Shown one piece after another: positions 4,474 to 6,173 of a DNA stretch of 6,173 nucleotides. The notes beneath the pieces were generated by a model, which was not told the DNA's origin, did no database searches, and saw only the letters and a program-made list of their open reading frames with translations. The position numbers and the translations under genes were made by a program. Numbering within the stretch: position 1 is the first letter of the stretch; every line of letters starts with the position of its first letter. This DNA is from Candidatus Methanolliviera sp. GoM_oil (lineage in GTDB: Archaea; Halobacteriota; Methanoliparia; Methanoliparales; Methanoliparaceae), in the NCBI GenBank assembly GCA_902158735.1, contig CABGHG010000106.1, positions 1 through 6,173 on the forward strand. The letters are read 5' to 3'.

Positions 4474-5163
4474 ATGGAAAAGGTAATAGAAAATTTGCAC
4501 GTCAGAAACGTAGATAAAGAGCTCTGGGCTAAGTTTAGAGGCGCTGCTGGGTTAAAGAGAGGAAAACTACACGGTATTTTAGGAGAGGAGTTAAACGAAG
4601 CGTTAAAACTATATCTTGAAAAAGAGAGCGAGGAAGAACCAAGAGAGGCTATCCTCTCCCACGCACGCACACACACGCACGTTAAGGAAGAAAAGAAAAA
4701 GTATTCGCGAGAGCGAGAAGAACACCCATCATATTACGGATCTAATTATGATGGGATTCTTCCTTCCCCATCTTTCCCCCCTTTTCTAAATGGAGATCTA
4801 TCTTTTGACGATCTTGAAGAAAGAATTTATCAGGGAGTGCTAGAAGGAGAAGAAGCGAAATCTCCGATTTCCAACGAGGAAGAAGTCCATAGAGGAGTGA
4901 AGTTTGATACGGTTCGAGGTCTGCCGATCATATCCAATACTAATACAAAAGCAAAGGTAAAGTCCGAGAGGGTAAGTCCAACGATGCAAAGGGTCGGTGC
5001 AGTTGTAAATAAACTGAAAGATAACGATCTGTGGCTGTCTTGCAATAATTTCCCTACACCTGTTGCACAGAAGTTCATTAGAGAGATGGTTGGAGGGGAT
5101 CCAAGATCGTTAAAGAAATATACGGCGTTGATAGAGCACGAGTGGGTCTTATCAGAAGAATAG
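4474..5163 (+). CDS. Ribbon-helix-helix DNA-binding protein with C-terminal HTH
   Basis: 229-aa protein with two probable DNA-binding parts. Residues 4-50 fit a ribbon-helix-helix: strand ENLHVRN, helix VDKELWAKFRGAAG, second helix GILGEELNEALKLYLEK. Such proteins bind palindromes as dimers. Residues 51-165 are a charged, low-complexity linker with a SHARTHTHV stretch encoded by an alternating CA/CG tract. Residues 168-227 look like a helix-turn-helix or winged helix (VGAVVNKL, PTPVAQKFIREMVGGDPRSLKKYTALIEHEWVL). The ATG at 4474 has AGGTG close upstream and a TATA box at 4433. The phased palindromic array at 4347-4462 is the obvious binding site, suggesting a repressor, partition or copy-control protein of a plasmid. 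No partition ATPase is in view. Family not recognised as a whole. Confidence 0.75.
   Translation: MEKVIENLHVRNVDKELWAKFRGAAGLKRGKLHGILGEELNEALKLYLEKESEEEPREAILSHARTHTHVKEEKKKYSREREEHPSYYGSNYDGILPSPSFPPFLNGDLSFDDLEERIYQGVLEGEEAKSPISNEEEVHRGVKFDTVRGLPIISNTNTKAKVKSERVSPTMQRVGAVVNKLKDNDLWLSCNNFPTPVAQKFIREMVGGDPRSLKKYTALIEHEWVLSEE
4660..4682. repeat. Alternating CA/CG tract inside the 4474 gene
   Basis: 23 bases of strict pyrimidine-purine alternation, complementary in character to the tract at 4182-4204. It encodes the odd SHARTHTHV stretch at residues 62-70. Confidence 0.8.
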
Positions 5164-5188
5164 ATAATTTAGATTTAGATTCAAAAGG

Positions 5189-5196
5189 TATAAATA
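5189..5196 (+). promoter_or_regulatory. Archaeal TATA box of the small ribbon-helix-helix gene
   Basis: TATAAATA, preceded by purine-rich AAAAGG as a BRE-like element. It lies 26 nt before the ATG at 5223, and no ribosome binding site stands between. Transcription would begin at or a few bases before the ATG, so the message is probably leaderless. The clearest promoter in the window. Confidence 0.75.
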
Positions 5197-5222
5197 GTAT
5201 CTATTACTAACTATTTCCCACT

Positions 5223-5363
5223 ATGCCAGAGATAACATACCCACTAAGGATCGACGCTGATCTTTGGAAAAAATTTAAAGAGACTTTTCCGAGGTCGAAA
5301 ACGCCGAACAAGGTCATAACAGACACAATCAAAGAACGAGTAGCAGAGAAAGAAAAAGATTGA
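5223..5363 (+). CDS. 46-aa ribbon-helix-helix protein
   Basis: Small Arc/CopG-like protein. The order is strand EITYPLRID, helix ADLWKKFKETFPRS, turn KTPN, helix KVITDTIKERVAEKEK, which is a bare ribbon-helix-helix fold and nothing else. It likely dimerises on a palindromic operator. The first 25 residues recall the start of the 229-aa protein (V-R-N-V-D-K-E-L-W-A-K-F against L-R-I-D-A-D-L-W-K-K-F), so the two may be paralogues. The start follows a canonical TATA box without a Shine-Dalgarno site, pointing to leaderless translation. The TGA overlaps the GAGG of the next gene, so it probably leads an operon with the coiled-coil membrane protein. An inverted 12-bp match (4306-4317 and 5202-5213) could mark its operator. 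Confidence 0.75.
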   Translation: MPEITYPLRIDADLWKKFKETFPRSKTPNKVITDTIKERVAEKEKD

Positions 5364-5370
5364 GGATGAT

Positions 5371-5592
5371 ATGGATAAAGACGAGATCATAGGCATGAAA
5401 ATTGAGGAGATGAAAAAAAGATTAGATTGGATGGATAAAAGATTAGATGGAATAACAGAAAAAAGATTAGATCGGGTTGACACAAGACTGGATAAAACAG
5501 ATGAGAGAATCGATAAAATGATAATGGCAATATGGTCTCTCGTCATAGGATTTGCAGTATTACTAACCACGATAGGGATACAAATAATCTAA
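5371..5592 (+). CDS. Coiled-coil protein with C-terminal membrane anchor (XhlA-like layout)
   Basis: 73-aa protein. Residues 8-50 form a coiled coil with recurring RLD at 17, 24, 32 and 39 and RID at 46, a near-heptad spacing (7, 8, 7, 7). Residues 51-73 (IMAIWSLVIGFAVLLTTIGIQII) form one transmembrane helix reaching the C-terminus. The layout matches XhlA-type phage proteins, which work with holins in cell lysis, and also many small archaeal and DUF1640-like coiled-coil anchors; homology cannot be shown from layout alone. GAGG at 5362-5365 overlaps the preceding stop, giving probable translational coupling. The next gene, a glycine-rich membrane peptide, starts 13 nt after its stop with its own AAAGGAG. 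Confidence 0.7.
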   Translation: MDKDEIIGMKIEEMKKRLDWMDKRLDGITEKRLDRVDTRLDKTDERIDKMIMAIWSLVIGFAVLLTTIGIQII

Positions 5593-5605
5593 AAGGAGAA
5601 GCATC

Positions 5606-5755
5606 ATGTCATTAGGCAAAGGTTTGGTCGGTGGTGGAATAGGCGGTGTAATAGGAGGAGCTACAGTAGGGATGATTGGAGGCCCCATAGGAGCAATATG
5701 TGGCGCAACGGCGGGCGGTTTACTCGGTTTTAATATTGGATTATGGTCTCCCTGA
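5606..5755 (+). CDS. 49-aa glycine-zipper membrane peptide
   Basis: Small hydrophobic peptide that is one third glycine. GxxxG-like spacing runs through residues 4-45 (GKGLVGGGIGG, VIGGATVGMIGG, GAICGATAGGLLG) and it ends in WSP. It has almost no charge apart from K5. Glycine zippers pack helices tightly and occur in pore-forming peptides, some class II bacteriocins, holin-like proteins and outer-membrane lipoproteins; no lipobox or cleaved leader is seen. A strong AAAGGAG 9 nt before the ATG supports it as a real gene. It follows the coiled-coil anchor gene in an apparent operon, so the two may act together in the membrane. Function unknown; a membrane-permeabilising role is an inference. 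Confidence 0.7.
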   Translation: MSLGKGLVGGGIGGVIGGATVGMIGGPIGAICGATAGGLLGFNIGLWSP

Positions 5756-5779
5756 ATGCAAAGAACAGAGGTGGGTAAA

Positions 5780-5841
5780 GAGAGATCTAAATGCCATATA
5801 AATGTCCTTACTGCGATTTTGAATCGTTGAACAAGAAGAAC
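5780..5841 (+). repeat. 63-bp direct repeat, right copy
   Basis: Right member of the direct repeat whose left copy is at 3961-4023 (one base shorter, three substitutions). It includes the leader GAGAGATCTAA and the first 17 codons of the intact zinc-finger gene. Confidence 0.8.
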
Positions 5842-6114
5842 CTCGAATTTCATATAAAGGAAGAGCATCCGAGAGAGATCGAGAAAGAGAAGAGGAAAGG
5901 AGAGGATAAGGTGGAAAAGGGAAAATCGAAGGAGATAAACGACTTCTCTCGTGGGTTGCATGGCGAGAATGTGATCCTGACGTTCTTAGATGGATCTCAG
6001 ATCGAAGGGAAGATGAAGGGATATTCGAGATACGAGTTATTGATCGAGCCAAAGAACGATGAGGAAGAGATCGTCGTCTTCAAAGGGGCGGTAAAGACGC
6101 TGAAGAAGGTATGA
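5791..6114 (+). CDS. C2H2 zinc finger fused to an Hfq/LSm-like domain
   Basis: 107-aa protein. Residues 1-27 form a C2H2 finger: C5-x2-C8-x12-H21-x4-H26 (YKCPYCDFESLNKKNLEFHIKEEH). A charged linker (28-52, rich in Lys/Glu) follows. Residues 56-106 look like a small Sm-type barrel: GENVILTFLDGSQIEGKMKGYSRYELLIE resembles the Sm1 pattern of Hfq (V-x-L-x-x-G-x-x-x-x-G-x-[IV]-x-x-[YF]-[DS]-x-[YF]-x-[IVL]-L-[LI]). IVVFKGAVKTL sits where Hfq has the YKHAIST Sm2 motif. Hfq and LSm rings bind U- or A-rich RNA, so an RNA-binding adaptor with a zinc finger is the best guess; the ring-forming residues are not proven. GAGAGATC close to the start is a weak ribosome binding site; GAGGTG at 5768-5773 lies further upstream. 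A truncated 5' copy lies at 3961-4098. Confidence 0.7.
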   Translation: MPYKCPYCDFESLNKKNLEFHIKEEHPREIEKEKRKGEDKVEKGKSKEINDFSRGLHGENVILTFLDGSQIEGKMKGYSRYELLIEPKNDEEEIVVFKGAVKTLKKV

Positions 6115-6158
6115 ATCGATCAGAACAAGGAGGATAGAACAGAGGGTGGAGGAAAACG

Positions 6159-6173
6159 GTGAACTTTATCTCC
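6159..6173 (+). CDS. Possible start of a further gene, cut by the window end
   Basis: GTG at 6159 with GGAGG at 6148-6152, 6 nt upstream, opens a frame VNFIS that runs off the window. The in-frame TAG shortly upstream fits a true start. Only five codons are visible, so nothing can be said about the product. Confidence 0.35.

Noticed and set aside
5244..5570. Long minus-strand frames opposite the small plus-strand genes at 5223-6114
   Set aside because: They are serine/leucine-rich shadows of lysine/glutamate-rich coding sequence, without ribosome binding sites.
6113..6139. Eight-codon ORF MNRSEQGG overlapping the stop of the zinc-finger/Hfq-like gene
   Set aside because: Too short to support, and a better start with GGAGG lies at 6159.

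Overview
The window looks archaeal and most likely comes from a mobile element (plasmid, virus or integrated element). The evidence is a near-canonical TATA box in front of an apparently leaderless gene (TATAAATA at 5189-5196), strong Shine-Dalgarno sites on other genes, and many very small ribbon-helix-helix, zinc-finger and membrane proteins. Simple-sequence DNA is also unusually abundant. No rRNA, tRNA, CRISPR array or transposase is visible. I cannot name the host from sequence alone; a methanogen-related euryarchaeal lineage is only a guess.

Left part (1-3700): accessory genes separated by five copies of a 24-bp element, TTTACA-N12-TGTAAA, all in the same orientation and all between genes. 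Between copies 1 and 2 lies a short soluble M48-type metallopeptidase gene. Between copies 2 and 3 lie a HAD-family phosphatase-like gene (+) and a three-helix membrane protein gene (-), converging on a nested inverted repeat. Copies 3 and 4 bracket a 100-bp stretch without a gene. Between copies 4 and 5 lie a HEPN-domain protein gene (+) and a small cysteine-rich membrane protein gene (-) that overlap tail to tail. The elements may be operators or promoters of a shared regulon, or dif-like recombination sites that delimit gene modules.

Middle part (3700-4473): a 50-aa treble-clef zinc protein on the minus strand, then a broken 5' copy of the C2H2 zinc-finger gene whose intact version lies at 5791. 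After it come about 375 bases without a gene, holding three different microsatellites and then an array of GGGCTACATGATAACC-like repeats spaced 21-33 bp apart.

Right part (4474-6173), all on the plus strand: a 229-aa protein with an N-terminal ribbon-helix-helix and a probable C-terminal HTH. Its promoter sits inside the repeat array, which suggests autoregulation or a partition/replication locus. Next are a 46-aa ribbon-helix-helix protein, a coiled-coil protein with a C-terminal membrane anchor, and a 49-aa glycine-zipper membrane peptide. Last is a C2H2 zinc finger fused to an Hfq/LSm-like domain. The window ends at a possible start of a further gene. Most functional statements beyond these families are inference.
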